Positions 55,706-64,000 of a DNA stretch of 64,000 nt are shown here, piece after piece. The DNA is from Phaeobacter sp. (GTDB lineage: Bacteria > Pseudomonadota > Alphaproteobacteria > Rhodobacterales > Rhodobacteraceae). The notes under the pieces were generated by a model. That model searched no databases. It was given only the letters and a program-made list of their open reading frames with translations, and was not told the DNA's origin. A program made the position numbers and the translations under genes. Position 1 is the stretch's first letter; every line of letters begins with the position of its first letter. The stretch is taken from positions 1-64,000 of the forward strand of contig NZ_JAJDWC010000020.1 of the NCBI RefSeq assembly GCF_022825805.1, written 5' to 3'.

Positions 55706-56851
55706 TCAGCCTTGGGAGAGCAATTCGGTCTCATAGGCCCATTCGAGCCAGGGCAGCATTGCTTTGATATCGGCGGTTTCCACGGTGCCGCCGCACCAGA
55801 TCCGCAGGCCGGCTGGTGCATCCCGGTAGGCACCCACGTCGAGGGCTACATTTTCCGTTTCCAGCCGCTTGGCCACAGCTTTTGCAAAGGCCGCGCCATC
55901 CTTGATCCGGTCATCGGTAAACCGGAGGCAAACGCCTGTGTTGGATCGTGTTGCCGGATCTTCGGCGAGATTGTCGATCCAGTCGTGTTTGGCGCAGAAA
56001 TCAAAAATCGCTTGGGCGTTGGCATTGGCCCGCTTCATCAAGCCCTGAAGCCCACCAACGGACCGCGCCCAGTCCAGCGCCAGAAGGTAGTCTTCGACAG
56101 CCAGCATGGAGGGGGTGTTGATGGTGGCGCCTTTGAAAATGCCATCGATCAATTTGCCGCCTTTGGTGAGACGGAAGATTTTGGGCAGTGGCCAGGGTGG
56201 TGTGTAGCTTTCCAAGCGCGCCACCGCTCGGGGGGAGAGGATGATCATGCCATGGGCCGCTTCACCCCCCAGCACCTTTTGCCAGGAGAATGTCGTCACA
56301 TCCAGTTTGTCCCAGGGCAGGTCCTGCGCAAAGGCTGCAGAGGTGGCATCGCAGATTGTCAAACCTTCGCGGTCGGCAGGAATCCAGTCTCCATTCGGTA
56401 CGCGCACGCCCGATGTTGTGCCGTTCCACGTGAAAACGATATCTTTTGCGAAATCGACAGCCGCAAGATCGATCAAGGCGCCATAATCAGCAGTTTTGAC
56501 TTCGGCGTCGATCCGCAACTGTTTGACCACATCCGTGACCCATCCTGCACCAAAGCTTTCCCAGGCAAGCATTTCCGTGCCGCGCGCGCCCAGCAAGTTC
56601 CACATCGCCATTTCCACCGCCCCGGTGTCGGAGGCGGGCACAATGCCGATTTTGTAGTCTGCGGGGACCCCAAGCACCTCTCGGGTGCCTTCGATGGCGG
56701 CCAGGAGCCTTTCTTTGCCGACAGCAGCACGGTGGCTGCGCCCAAGTGGGGCGTCTGCGAGTTTTTGCACATCAAAAGCGGGGGGTTTGGCACAGGGGCC
56801 AGAAGAAAAACGCGGATTGGCCGGCCGCGTTGCCGGTTGTTCAATAGCCAT
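55706..56851 (-). CDS. serC: Phosphoserine aminotransferase
   Basis: 381 residues from [24 protein letters not shown]; a longer frame runs into the leader RNA. Of the shorter alphaproteobacterial SerC type. Converts 3-phosphohydroxypyruvate to phosphoserine with glutamate. PLP lysine region [24 protein letters not shown] and ICDATSAAF are visible. First gene of serC-serA, behind a structured leader and divergent from serB. Confidence 0.96.
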   Translation of the reverse strand: MAIEQPATRPANPRFSSGPCAKPPAFDVQKLADAPLGRSHRAAVGKERLLAAIEGTREVLGVPADYKIGIVPASDTGAVEMAMWNLLGARGTEMLAWESFGAGWVTDVVKQLRIDAEVKTADYGALIDLAAVDFAKDIVFTWNGTTSGVRVPNGDWIPADREGLTICDATSAAFAQDLPWDKLDVTTFSWQKVLGGEAAHGMIILSPRAVARLESYTPPWPLPKIFRLTKGGKLIDGIFKGATINTPSMLAVEDYLLALDWARSVGGLQGLMKRANANAQAIFDFCAKHDWIDNLAEDPATRSNTGVCLRFTDDRIKDGAAFAKAVAKRLETENVALDVGAYRDAPAGLRIWCGGTVETADIKAMLPWLEWAYETELLSQG

Positions 56852-57151
56852 TACTGCTACCCTTCCAGATAAGCGCCTCTCGTTGGGGAGAGGTGTCCCA
56901 CTGACCGGAGTACTGCTCCTCCGAGGGGGTCGCAACACATGAATCGCCATTTCGCGGCTATTTTGGAATCAATTGCGACGCATTTTGACGCCTTTCGGAA
57001 ACATATGATCGGGATTCAACCAAACGGTCCGTTGGGCGAACGATGAGGGTGGCTCCTTGTCATTTCTTTGCAGAGGACAGGGAAACAGGGGCTTGGCCTT
57101 GCCTGTCTCGCAGGCTTATGACTGGCGCAGTCTTTCTGATGGAGCATTGTC
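56852..57151. other. Gene-free region between divergent serC and serB
   Basis: 300 bases. Contains the serC leader RNA on the minus strand, and nearer serB a short hairpin (GCCTG 57101-57105 / CAGGC 57111-57115). GGAG before the serB ATG supports its start. Promoters were not assigned with confidence. Confidence 0.6.
56865..56935 (-). promoter_or_regulatory. serC leader RNA motif candidate
   Basis: Directly upstream of serC the minus-strand transcript can fold CGGAG-N7-CTCCG (56906-56922) and CCTCTC-N6-GAGAGG (56876-56893), just before the serC start. The alphaproteobacterial serC leader motif described by Corbino and colleagues lies in exactly this position upstream of serC in Rhodobacterales. 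I identify it by position and two stems, not by a covariance model. Confidence 0.6.
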
Positions 57152-58027
57152 ATGTTTGTTGTCACGCTTTTGTGCGCCCCCGCAACAGCAGCGCTTGCGC
57201 CTGCTTTGATCGAATCCCTCCGCAATGCGTGGGGTGGCGGTGATGTGCAGTGGCTGGCCCCGGATGAGGCTGCAGAATTCACCATAGATCGTGTGCCCGA
57301 CAATCAGTGGGACGTCTGGGCAGATCTTCAGGGCATGGGTGTCGACCTGGTTGTGCAGCAAACAGCCGGGCGGCGGAAGAAAATGCTGCTGGCGGATATG
57401 GACAGCACGATGATCCAGCAAGAGTGCATCGACGAGCTTGCAGAAGAAGCTGGCGTTGGCGCGCGGGTCAAAGAAATCACGGCGCGGGCCATGAATGGCG
57501 AGCTGGATTTTGAAGGCGCGCTGACAGAGCGGGTGGGCCTGCTGAAAGGGCTGCCAGAAACGGTGATTGACGATGTGCTTGAGCAGAGAATCACGCTGAT
57601 GCCCGGCGGTCGTGAGTTGCTGGCAACCATGAAGGCTGATGGCGCCTACGCAGCCTTGGTGTCAGGTGGTTTCACGGCCTTTACCAGCCGCGTGGCTGCG
57701 GATCTGGGCTTTGACGAAAACAGGGCCAATACCCTGCTGGTCGAAGATGGGAAGCTGACCGGTCAGGCGGGCCGCCCGATTCTGGGCCGCGCTGCCAAGG
57801 AGGAGGCGCTGGAGCAAATCACCGATCGACTGAACCTGACCGATGCTGATGTGATGGCGGTGGGCGATGGTGCCAATGATCTGGGCATGTTGAAACGGGC
57901 TGGGGCCGGCGTTGCCCTGCACGCCAAACCCGCTGTCGCGGCAGAATGCAACATCCGTATCAACCATGGTGATTTGACGGCGCTATTGTATATTCAAGGC
58001 TTTGCAAAATCGGAATTCAAAGGCTGA
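57152..58027 (+). CDS. serB: Phosphoserine phosphatase
   Basis: 291 residues. Last step of serine synthesis. HAD-family nucleophile DMDST at residues 82-86, then SGGFTAFTSRVAADLGF, GRAAKEEALEQI (lysine), and MAVGDGANDLGMLKRAGAGVALHAKP. An N-terminal domain of about 75 residues precedes the HAD core, as in many SerB proteins, perhaps ACT-like. Divergent from serC-serA, completing the pathway, and followed three bases later by the TSUP permease gene. Confidence 0.96.
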   Translation: MFVVTLLCAPATAALAPALIESLRNAWGGGDVQWLAPDEAAEFTIDRVPDNQWDVWADLQGMGVDLVVQQTAGRRKKMLLADMDSTMIQQECIDELAEEAGVGARVKEITARAMNGELDFEGALTERVGLLKGLPETVIDDVLEQRITLMPGGRELLATMKADGAYAALVSGGFTAFTSRVAADLGFDENRANTLLVEDGKLTGQAGRPILGRAAKEEALEQITDRLNLTDADVMAVGDGANDLGMLKRAGAGVALHAKPAVAAECNIRINHGDLTALLYIQGFAKSEFKG

Positions 58028-58030
58028 ACC

Positions 58031-58789
58031 ATGTTTGAAGTCGGAATTGAGCTGCTGCTCTTGCTAGTGGCGGCTGCGTTTTTTGCAGGCTTTATTGATG
58101 CCGTTGCAGGAGGCGGGGGGCTGATCACGGTTCCGGTTCTCCTGCTGGCGGGGGCGAATCCGATCACTGCATTGGCCACCAATAAGATACAGGGGCTTTT
58201 TGGATCTGCCACGGCCGCGTTGAGCTATGCGCGCGGGGGACATGTCAATCTGCGGGAACAGGCTGGGTCGGCGCTGATTGCGGGTTTTGCATCGGTCGTT
58301 GGGGCGTTGCTGATCACGATTTTGCCGACCGATTGGATACGGCTGATCCTGCCTGTTCTGCTCATCGGGATTGCGGTGTTCTTTGCTACCAAAAAGGGAT
58401 TGGACGACAGCGATCGGGCGCGCCGTATTTCCCCGGCTCTCTTTGCGGTAACGATTGTGCCGCTCTGTGGTGCCTATGATGGGTTACTGGGCCCTGGCGC
58501 TGGCAGTTTCTATATGCTCGGTTTTGTGTCTTTGGCCGGGTATGGTATTCTTCGAGCGACGGCCCACACCAAGCTGTTGAACTTTGCATCAAATGCCGGG
58601 GCGCTGATGGCCTTTGCCGTTGTGGCCACCCCGTGGTGGGGAGTTGGGCTTGCGATGGGGGCTGCACAAATAGCCGGTGCGCGTGCGGGTGCTGGTCTGG
58701 CTCAGAACAAAGGCGCTGTGGTGATCAAGCCGCTGCTTGTGCTGACGTCGCTGGTCCTTGCTCTGCGTTTGCTGTGGGACATGCTCTGA
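58031..58789 (+). CDS. TauE/SafE (TSUP) family permease
   Basis: 252 residues with about seven or eight membrane helices and the family motif FFAGFIDAVAGGGGLITVPVLLLAGANPITALATNKIQGLFGSATAAL, repeated at PGAGSFYMLGFVSLAGYGILRATAHTKLLNFASNAGALM. Members export sulfite, sulfoacetate or other small organic anions. No sulfonate genes are adjacent, so the substrate is open. Only three bases behind serB, so likely transcribed with it. Confidence 0.92.
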   Translation: MFEVGIELLLLLVAAAFFAGFIDAVAGGGGLITVPVLLLAGANPITALATNKIQGLFGSATAALSYARGGHVNLREQAGSALIAGFASVVGALLITILPTDWIRLILPVLLIGIAVFFATKKGLDDSDRARRISPALFAVTIVPLCGAYDGLLGPGAGSFYMLGFVSLAGYGILRATAHTKLLNFASNAGALMAFAVVATPWWGVGLAMGAAQIAGARAGAGLAQNKGAVVIKPLLVLTSLVLALRLLWDML

Positions 58790-58859
58790 CGGGTTTTGCC
58801 CCCGATCAGCGATAGGACCGCTCCGGCTGCTCGCGTTGCAACCAGGGAGAGGACATATC

Positions 58860-59174
58860 ATGCCACAGTATATTTTTGCCTATCATGGCGGGAAATCACC
58901 CGAAAGCGAAGCTGAGGGGGCCAGAATGATGGCCGCTTGGAAATCCTGGATGGAGGGGCTCGGGTCCGGGCTGGTCGTGCCAGGAAACCCTGTAGGCCTG
59001 TCCAAAACGGTGCATCATGACGGGGTGGACGACGACGGCGGGGCCAATCCGATCTCTGGTTATTCCGTGGTCGAAGCTGCCGATCTCCACAGTGCCTGCG
59101 CCATGGCCAAAGGATGTCCTCTGGCCGTCGATGGGGATGGCACCGTAGAGGTCGCCGAACTCATGGAGATGTAG
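58860..59174 (+). CDS. YciI/DUF1330-like small protein
   Basis: 104 residues from ATG at 58860 with GGGAGAGG upstream. The fold pattern looks like a ferredoxin-like dimer: MPQYIFAYHGGKSPESEAEGARMMAAWKSWMEGLGSGLVVPGNPVG, GGANPISGYSVVEAADLHSACAMAKGCPL. YciI-like proteins have been suggested to be small enzymes or ligand-binding; function here is unknown. A long imperfect hairpin follows. Confidence 0.85.
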   Translation: MPQYIFAYHGGKSPESEAEGARMMAAWKSWMEGLGSGLVVPGNPVGLSKTVHHDGVDDDGGANPISGYSVVEAADLHSACAMAKGCPLAVDGDGTVEVAELMEM

Positions 59175-59178
59175 CGCA

Positions 59179-59239
59179 AGCCCATGTGTCGTTCTGGATG
59201 CTATTGGATGAACCTGTGTTCCAGAACAACACCCGGGCT
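59179..59239. other. Long imperfect hairpin between converging genes
   Basis: AGCCC (59179-59183) with GGGCT (59235-59239), GTG (59186-59188) with CAC (59230-59232), GTTCTGGA (59191-59198) with TCCAGAAC (59220-59227), separated by symmetric two-base internal loops. Sixteen pairs in all. Works on both strands, so it may stop or protect both transcripts; no T-run. Confidence 0.5.
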
Positions 59240-59256
59240 GTGTGAGAGATCTGTCG

Positions 59257-60255
59257 TTATGCCAACAGTTCAGCTGACGGGCGGATATCGCCGCAATTCA
59301 CATTGCGTCGGTTCACCAGCGGGGCATAGCGGTAGAGCTTTGTGGATGGATGATCCGGGTCAAGCACGCCAAGCCCGACAAGAATGCTCGCAATGGCGCA
59401 TTCACTGGCGCGGGTCGCCCCATCCGTGATCTTGAGAGCAACGCCCAGTTTCTGTTCCGGCAGGATCGCAATGAAGACCGCCTCTGCACCGGTTTTGATT
59501 GCCACCTTGCCATTCATGGCGCGCATCAGATTGGTGCAGGCGCGTGTTTCTCCTGCAACCAGTTCAGGGTGGGCTGTCATCGCTGCGACCAGCTGTTGTG
59601 CCGCTTCGGCATCGCGGCCAGACCTATCTGCGGCGCTTGCAAGCCACGCCATTGACCGCGCCAGCCCGACGACAGAGGTGGCAAAATTCGGGGCAGAGCA
59701 GCCATCAATCCCGTAACCTGGGCTGGTCTCTCCTGTTACCTGTTCAAAAGCGTCACGACAGGCCTGCTGAACCGGATGGTCGATGTCGATATAATCAGGC
59801 CCCGCACCCAGGTGTTGCGAGAGCGTCAGAAAGCCTGCGTGTTTGCCGGAACAGTTGTTATGAACTTGGCACGGGCTGTTGTCGGTCTTGATCAGATCGT
59901 TGCGGGCCGGAATGTCATTGGGCATTTGTGGCCCACACCGCAGGTCATCATCGGACAGGGACAGCTGCTCCAGCCATGTGTTCACCCGGCTTGTGTGGAT
60001 CTCTGCACCGTTGTGCGAGGCGCAGGCAAGGGCAAGCTGTTCGGAGGTTAACCCATACTTCGCGGCGGCCCCAGACGTGATCAACGGCAGAGCCTGGATC
60101 ATTTTGGCCGAGCTGCGCGGATAGATCACGGCGTTGGGATCACCCCAGCTGCGCACGATCTCGCCCTTTGCGTTGCACACAACCGCATGTCCGAGGTGGA
60201 GGCTTTCGAGAAGCGGGCCGCGCCAGACTTCGGCCATTGGTACTGGGTTGGTCAT
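59257..60255 (-). CDS. L-asparaginase, class 3 (Rhizobium etli ReAV type)
   Basis: 332 residues from MTNPVPMAEVWRGPLLES. Asparaginase_II family rather than the E. coli AnsB type. The double-serine/lysine motif RSSAK near residue 55, and the zinc-site style NNCSGKHAG with DGCSAPN (Cys, Lys, Cys), match the features described for R. etli ReAV. Hydrolyses asparagine to aspartate and ammonia in the cytoplasm. Divergent from the IalB gene. Confidence 0.9.
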   Translation of the reverse strand: MTNPVPMAEVWRGPLLESLHLGHAVVCNAKGEIVRSWGDPNAVIYPRSSAKMIQALPLITSGAAAKYGLTSEQLALACASHNGAEIHTSRVNTWLEQLSLSDDDLRCGPQMPNDIPARNDLIKTDNSPCQVHNNCSGKHAGFLTLSQHLGAGPDYIDIDHPVQQACRDAFEQVTGETSPGYGIDGCSAPNFATSVVGLARSMAWLASAADRSGRDAEAAQQLVAAMTAHPELVAGETRACTNLMRAMNGKVAIKTGAEAVFIAILPEQKLGVALKITDGATRASECAIASILVGLGVLDPDHPSTKLYRYAPLVNRRNVNCGDIRPSAELLA

Positions 60256-60425
60256 CAAAAACGCCTTTCCTGTTGGCAATTTCCCGCCAAAACGGGGTTT
60301 CACCCGTGGCGATAGTTACGTTAGTGTGTATGAGTAAGCAAGCGAGGGTCTCGGGACCAGACAGCGGAGAGAACGCTGCATGGCCTTTGCTAGTTTGAGG
60401 TAAGACAGTCTTGGAGTCGGGACAA

Positions 60426-60956
60426 ATGACATCAAAACTCGTCCGCAGTGTCGCGGGCCTGTGTCTGGCCGCGCTGGCGACCAGCGCAACTGCACAGCAG
60501 GCAGAAACAGACAACCGCGTGGCCAGTAACGTCGACTGGAGCGTTTTCCAGGGCGAAAGCCCAAAGGAATGTTGGGGCGTGTCCGCCCCGAAGGAAACCG
60601 TCAATACCCGTGATGGTCGCGTGAAGGCGGTGCGTCGCGGTAAAATTCAGCTGTTTGTCTTTTTCCGCCCAGACACTGGAAAGAATGGCCAAATCACTTT
60701 TACGGGTGGATACCCGTTTGCTCCGGGTTCAACTGTGAACCTAGCGGTTGGTGATACCGATTTTGAACTGTTCACCGAAGGCGAATGGGCTTGGCCTGCG
60801 ACAGCATCGGATGATGCGAAAATCATCACGGCCATGAAGCGCGGCGCACAGGCCGTTTTGATTGGTCGCTCCGCGCGGGGCACCCAGACCAAGGATACGT
60901 TCTCATTGCTTGGGTTCACCGCAGCCGTCGATGAAGCGGAAAAACGCTGCTTCTGA
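60426..60956 (+). CDS. Invasion-associated locus B (IalB) family protein
   Basis: 176 residues from MTSKLVRSVAGLCLAALATSATAQQAE; signal peptide 1-24. The rest follows the IalB pattern: ECWGVSAPKETVN, IQLFVFFRPDTGKNGQITFTGGYPFAPGSTVNLAVGDTDFELFTEGEWAWPA, SARGTQTKDTFSLLGFTAAVDEAEKRC, with two cysteines probably bridged. Periplasmic; precise role unknown even in Bartonella, where it was first named. Confidence 0.88.
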   Translation: MTSKLVRSVAGLCLAALATSATAQQAETDNRVASNVDWSVFQGESPKECWGVSAPKETVNTRDGRVKAVRRGKIQLFVFFRPDTGKNGQITFTGGYPFAPGSTVNLAVGDTDFELFTEGEWAWPATASDDAKIITAMKRGAQAVLIGRSARGTQTKDTFSLLGFTAAVDEAEKRCF

Positions 60957-60984
60957 TCCGATTTTGGATCAACCGTTTCATGTG

Positions 60985-61010
60985 AAACCCCGGCTTGTGC
61001 TGGGGTTTTT
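60985..61010 (+). terminator. Rho-independent terminator after IalB
   Basis: AAACCCC and GGGGTTT arms around GGCTTGTGCT with TTTTT, 29 bases after the stop codon. Confidence 0.8.
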
Positions 61011-61149
61011 CTGTTTCGGGGTCACGACTATTATGGTTTGCGCAGCGCGGGCATCGGCCTTGCAGTGATTTTTTCAGGATTCCTTTTGATCTCAGCCTAA
61101 ATTCCTATATAGAGCCGCATCCACCGCCACAGCCACGAGTCCCGTTGCC

Positions 61150-62340
61150 ATGACTGTCACAGCGCCCATTACCCAGGATGTAATGACCCTGCCTCGCAAG
61201 TTGCCGGAGGGCGGCAAGATCAATCTTGTCGGCTTGACCCGTGACCAGATGCGCGAGGCGCTTATCGAACATGGGACGCCAGAAAAACAGGCCAAGATGC
61301 GTGTTGGCCAGATCTGGCAGTGGATCTATCAGTGGGGCAAACGTGATTTTGCCGATATGACAAACCTAGCGAATGCCTATCGCGCGCAGCTGGCCGAGAC
61401 ATTCGAGATTTCAACGCCCGAGGTTGTGAGCCGCCAGATCTCCACCGATGGGACGCGGAAATATCTTGTGCGTATCGCGGGCGGGCATGAGGTCGAGGTT
61501 GTCTATATCCCCGAAGAAGATCGCGGCACGCTGTGTGTTTCTTCGCAGGTGGGTTGCACGCTGACCTGTTCATTCTGTCATACGGGAACCCAGAAACTGG
61601 TGCGCAATCTCACCCCAGGTGAGATCATCGGTCAGGTGATGATGGCCCGTGATGATCTGGAAGAATGGCCTGTCCCCGGTGCCCCAAAGGACGAAACCCG
61701 GCGTTTGTCCAACATCGTTCTGATGGGCATGGGAGAGCCGCTCTACAACTTTGAAAACGTGCGCGACGCGATGAAGATCGCCATGGATCCTGAGGGCATT
61801 TCGCTGAGCCGCCGCCGGATTACGCTGTCTACTTCTGGTGTGGTGCCAGAGATTGCACGTACCGCGCAGGAAATCGGCTGCCTGTTGGCGATCTCCTTTC
61901 ATGCGACCACCAATGAAACCCGCGATGTGTTGGTTCCGATCAACAAGCGGTGGAACATCGATGAGCTGCTGCAGGCGCTGGCGGATTATCCCAAGGCATC
62001 TAATTCCGAACGCATTACGTTTGAATACGTGATGCTGGATGGGGTGAACGACAGCGACGAGGACGCCCACCGTTTGATCGAGCATATCGAACGCTACAAG
62101 ATTCCGGCAAAGATCAACCTGATCCCTTTCAATGAATGGCCGGGTAGCCCATACAAACGGTCCTCAAACAACCGCATCCGCGCCTTTGCGAACATCATTT
62201 ATCAGGCAGGCTACGCCTCGCCGATCCGGAAGACGCGTGGTGATGATATCATGGCTGCCTGTGGCCAGCTGAAATCTGCGACAGAGCGGGCGCGTAAAAG
62301 CCGCAAACAGATCGAGGCCGAGGCAGGGATTAACCCCTGA
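61150..62340 (+). CDS. rlmN: Dual-specificity RNA methyltransferase RlmN
   Basis: 396 residues, radical SAM enzyme that methylates A2503 of 23S rRNA and A37 of some tRNAs. The cluster cysteines C136-x3-C140-x2-C143 ([13 protein letters not shown]) are present; the C-terminal [29 protein letters not shown] region carries the catalytic cysteine of the ping-pong mechanism. The N-terminal basic accessory domain ([20 protein letters not shown]...[17 protein letters not shown]) is normal. Length ordinary. Confidence 0.97.
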   Translation: MTVTAPITQDVMTLPRKLPEGGKINLVGLTRDQMREALIEHGTPEKQAKMRVGQIWQWIYQWGKRDFADMTNLANAYRAQLAETFEISTPEVVSRQISTDGTRKYLVRIAGGHEVEVVYIPEEDRGTLCVSSQVGCTLTCSFCHTGTQKLVRNLTPGEIIGQVMMARDDLEEWPVPGAPKDETRRLSNIVLMGMGEPLYNFENVRDAMKIAMDPEGISLSRRRITLSTSGVVPEIARTAQEIGCLLAISFHATTNETRDVLVPINKRWNIDELLQALADYPKASNSERITFEYVMLDGVNDSDEDAHRLIEHIERYKIPAKINLIPFNEWPGSPYKRSSNNRIRAFANIIYQAGYASPIRKTRGDDIMAACGQLKSATERARKSRKQIEAEAGINP

Positions 62341-62373
62341 ACCCCGGCCTCGCTGGGCAGGTCCCCGGCTGCC

Positions 62374-63630
62374 TCAACCGAAAATGAAATCTGATGCGTC
62401 TAGAGATTCGCTGAAACCAGCGAGTCTGAGTTCGAATGTGTTCGTCAGACTGAGGATGGTGTCCGCATTGTCGATGCTGATTCCGACCTGATCCAAACCA
62501 CCGATCCAAAGGCCAGAGAGGTCGATGACGTCCGCACCGCGCCCGAAATCCGTGATTTGATCCGTCTCGCCGATATCTGCGAAATCAAATACAAAGGTAT
62601 CTGCGCCCATACCGCCTGTGAGGGTATCTGCGCCATCGCCACCAATCAGCGTGTCACGGCCACGGCCCCCGGATAGAAGATCAGTGCCCGCGCCGCCTGC
62701 GAGTAAGTCATTCCCGCGTTCGCCAAACAGTCTGTCGCTGTCCGGACCACCGGAATAGCCATCGTCGATCAACCCGCCGATCAGTGTGTCATGACCATTG
62801 CCACCAAACAGACGATCGTCGCCAAGCCCGCCGACAACGGTGTCGCGACCCTGGCTGCCACGCAGGATATCATTGGCCTCTCGGCCCTGAATATGGTCGT
62901 GACCTTCTTTGCCATTGATTGTCGTGGCTTCATTGGTGCCAATGATCGTGTTGTCTTCGGCATTGGCGCGGATGATGATGGGTGAGCCCTGGCCGCCGAG
63001 TATTTCCCATTCATTGCCTTCGAGTGCGGTGCCAAAACTGTCAGCGGTGCCATAGAGATGCTGCATCGCCTGAATGTCGAATGTCCCAAGCTCTGTGACG
63101 TAGTTGGGAGCATGGTTGTATGTCATGACCGTGTGTTCGGGAATGTCAGACTGTGGGACGAGTGTCAGACTGCCGTCATGGGGGTGCTGCAGGCCAAGGG
63201 CATGCCCCAGTTCATGCAGCAGGGTGACATAGCCATAGGTGCCCACATCCATGTCTGCTGTGCCGATGGCAAAGGATCCGTTGATGGTGACGCCATGATC
63301 GGACATCGCGATATTCGCATAGCCACCAGCTTCGCCTCCATCAAACCCGAAGGCATTGATCATCGCTGGACCGTCGACTTCGACGAATCGGATCCCAGAA
63401 ATGGCCTCATATTTTGCGGCGACTTCGCGGAACAGGTCCTGATGCGCATCAGTGAAGGTCCAATAGCTGGTCGCACCGGTGGGATCATTACTTGGATCTC
63501 CGAGCTGGCTCTCGTCCAGGAAACGATAGGTGACCACGGCCTGGGTTCCGACCTCCATCGGTGAGTTCCAGCGAAAATGATCGCCATCAAGGTAGTACAA
63601 TAACGCTGAATAATCCGAAACGCGTGCCAT
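62374..63630 (-). CDS. Serralysin-type M10 metalloprotease with RTX repeats
   Basis: 418 residues from the MARVSDYSALLYYLDG methionine. Zinc motif HELGHALGLQHPH (about 141-153) and Met-turn MTYNH. After a linker from about 225 there are many calcium-binding GGxGxDxLx nonapeptide repeats (about 260-370, such as GGLGDDRLFGG, GGNGHDTL, GGAGTDLL, GGDGADTL, GGMGADTFVFDF). No signal peptide; the RTX C-terminus and ending DFIFG point to a type I secretion system. A secreted protease for nutrient acquisition is likely; T1SS genes are not adjacent. Confidence 0.94.
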   Translation of the reverse strand: MARVSDYSALLYYLDGDHFRWNSPMEVGTQAVVTYRFLDESQLGDPSNDPTGATSYWTFTDAHQDLFREVAAKYEAISGIRFVEVDGPAMINAFGFDGGEAGGYANIAMSDHGVTINGSFAIGTADMDVGTYGYVTLLHELGHALGLQHPHDGSLTLVPQSDIPEHTVMTYNHAPNYVTELGTFDIQAMQHLYGTADSFGTALEGNEWEILGGQGSPIIIRANAEDNTIIGTNEATTINGKEGHDHIQGREANDILRGSQGRDTVVGGLGDDRLFGGNGHDTLIGGLIDDGYSGGPDSDRLFGERGNDLLAGGAGTDLLSGGRGRDTLIGGDGADTLTGGMGADTFVFDFADIGETDQITDFGRGADVIDLSGLWIGGLDQVGISIDNADTILSLTNTFELRLAGFSESLDASDFIFG

Positions 63631-63876
63631 CAGTCCACTCCACAAACGGTTGTAGACATGGTGATGAGGAAATGTGGCCAGTATTGGCCCAAACTGGGGT
63701 TTTTAAGCAGATCGCCTGTTTGTGCTGTCAGCTCAACTGATTAGCCCTGGTTGTATGGACAGCGTGATGCGAGCAGCGGATCACTGCCTTGGAATCTGCT
63801 AAATTGCGCAACATTTTCGCCATTTCCCCCGGACAGTTTCATTTTTGGAAACACTGTAACAAGGGAGAACGAGACG

Positions 63877-64000
63877 ATGACCGTAGTTTCAACGATGGCC
63901 GCGCAGATTGAACCCCAACTGCTCGATCTTGTCCGTAGCGAACGTACCAAGGCGCTTAGCCGACGAGAATGGAAGTTCCGTTTGCGCGGCTATGGCTATG
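63877..64000 (+). CDS. Start of an unidentified gene, cut by window end
   Basis: ATG at 63877 with GGGAG upstream opens a frame that runs to the window end, about 41 residues: MTVVSTMAAQIEPQLLDLV, then a charged stretch RSERTKALSRREWKFRLRGYGY. Not recognised; resembles short conserved proteins of roseobacters. Partial, so no function is given. Confidence 0.6.
   Translation, partial: MTVVSTMAAQIEPQLLDLVRSERTKALSRREWKFRLRGYGY

Noticed and set aside
55010-56872. 620-residue open frame on the plus strand
   Set aside because: Antisense shadow of serA and serC; no domain.
62374-63630. Tandem DNA repeat in the protease gene
   Set aside because: The repetition is at protein level, the calcium-binding RTX nonapeptides; codons vary and it is a normal family feature.

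Overview
The window looks like a chromosomal core segment of a marine alphaproteobacterium of the Roseobacter group (Rhodobacterales). Signs of this are the gene order rimP-nusA-ylxR-infB, two-domain parvulin-argJ-mutT beside secA, the divergent serB / serC-serA cluster with a serC-type leader, an IalB-family periplasmic protein, a serralysin-type RTX protease, two polyamine-type ABC systems and DMSP-era marine transport style gene content. No rRNA, tRNA, CRISPR array, phage or insertion sequence was found, so nearly everything is vertically inherited housekeeping DNA; the interest lies in fusions, leaders and operators. The assignment to the Roseobacter group is inferred from gene content and protein style, not from a database search.

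Layout. 0-2.4 kb: two YkuD L,D-transpeptidases flanking a CAP-domain lipoprotein, then a 60-residue exported protein. 2.4-6.6 kb: a 1007-residue three-domain fusion (kinase, M23 peptidase, PLP ammonia/phosphate lyase) behind hemH. 6.7-9.9 kb: methyltransferase, and divergently comF-grxC-nitrilase-marR. 10-13 kb: a structured RNA candidate downstream of ubiG, prolyl aminopeptidase and a short solute-binding protein. 13-18.4 kb: rimP-nusA-ylxR-infB translation/transcription operon. 18.4-21.3 kb: small ORF, mutT, argJ, peptidyl-prolyl isomerase. 21.5-27.5 kb: secA, a paired envelope operon with a PstS-like/OmpA fusion, radC. 27.7-31.6 kb: dnaK-dnaJ with a heat-shock promoter, and alkB. 31.7-37.5 kb: surface polysaccharide genes (ABC-2 permease, cysQ, kdsB, galU, galE, glycosyltransferase). 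37.5-48.7 kb: two polyamine/opine-type ABC importers around a GntR regulator and a class III aminotransferase. 48.9-53.1 kb: thiolase, XRE-cupin regulator, kbl-tdh threonine degradation. 53.2-58 kb: phosphatase, serA, serC, serB. 58-64 kb: TSUP permease, YciI-like protein, class 3 type asparaginase, IalB, rlmN, RTX metalloprotease, and the start of one more gene.

How the genes work together. Serine metabolism is unusually compact: serC-serA (with an RNA leader) and serB make serine, while kbl-tdh nearby turn threonine into glycine, the latter behind a perfect inverted repeat that probably binds the neighbouring XRE-cupin regulator. The polyamine region is a regulon candidate: the GntR protein, the potFGHI operon and the aminotransferase share the motif TTTGATCA placed inside promoters. 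Several operons carry GC-rich hairpins between genes (potF/potG, dnaK/dnaJ, serC/serA, SBP/permease), which would let the first gene be expressed more than the second.

Best leads for something new: the kinase-M23-lyase fusion and the RNA pairing that can hide its ribosome binding site; the structured RNA candidate downstream of ubiG; the PstS-like/OmpA fusion and its partner; and the polyamine operator.
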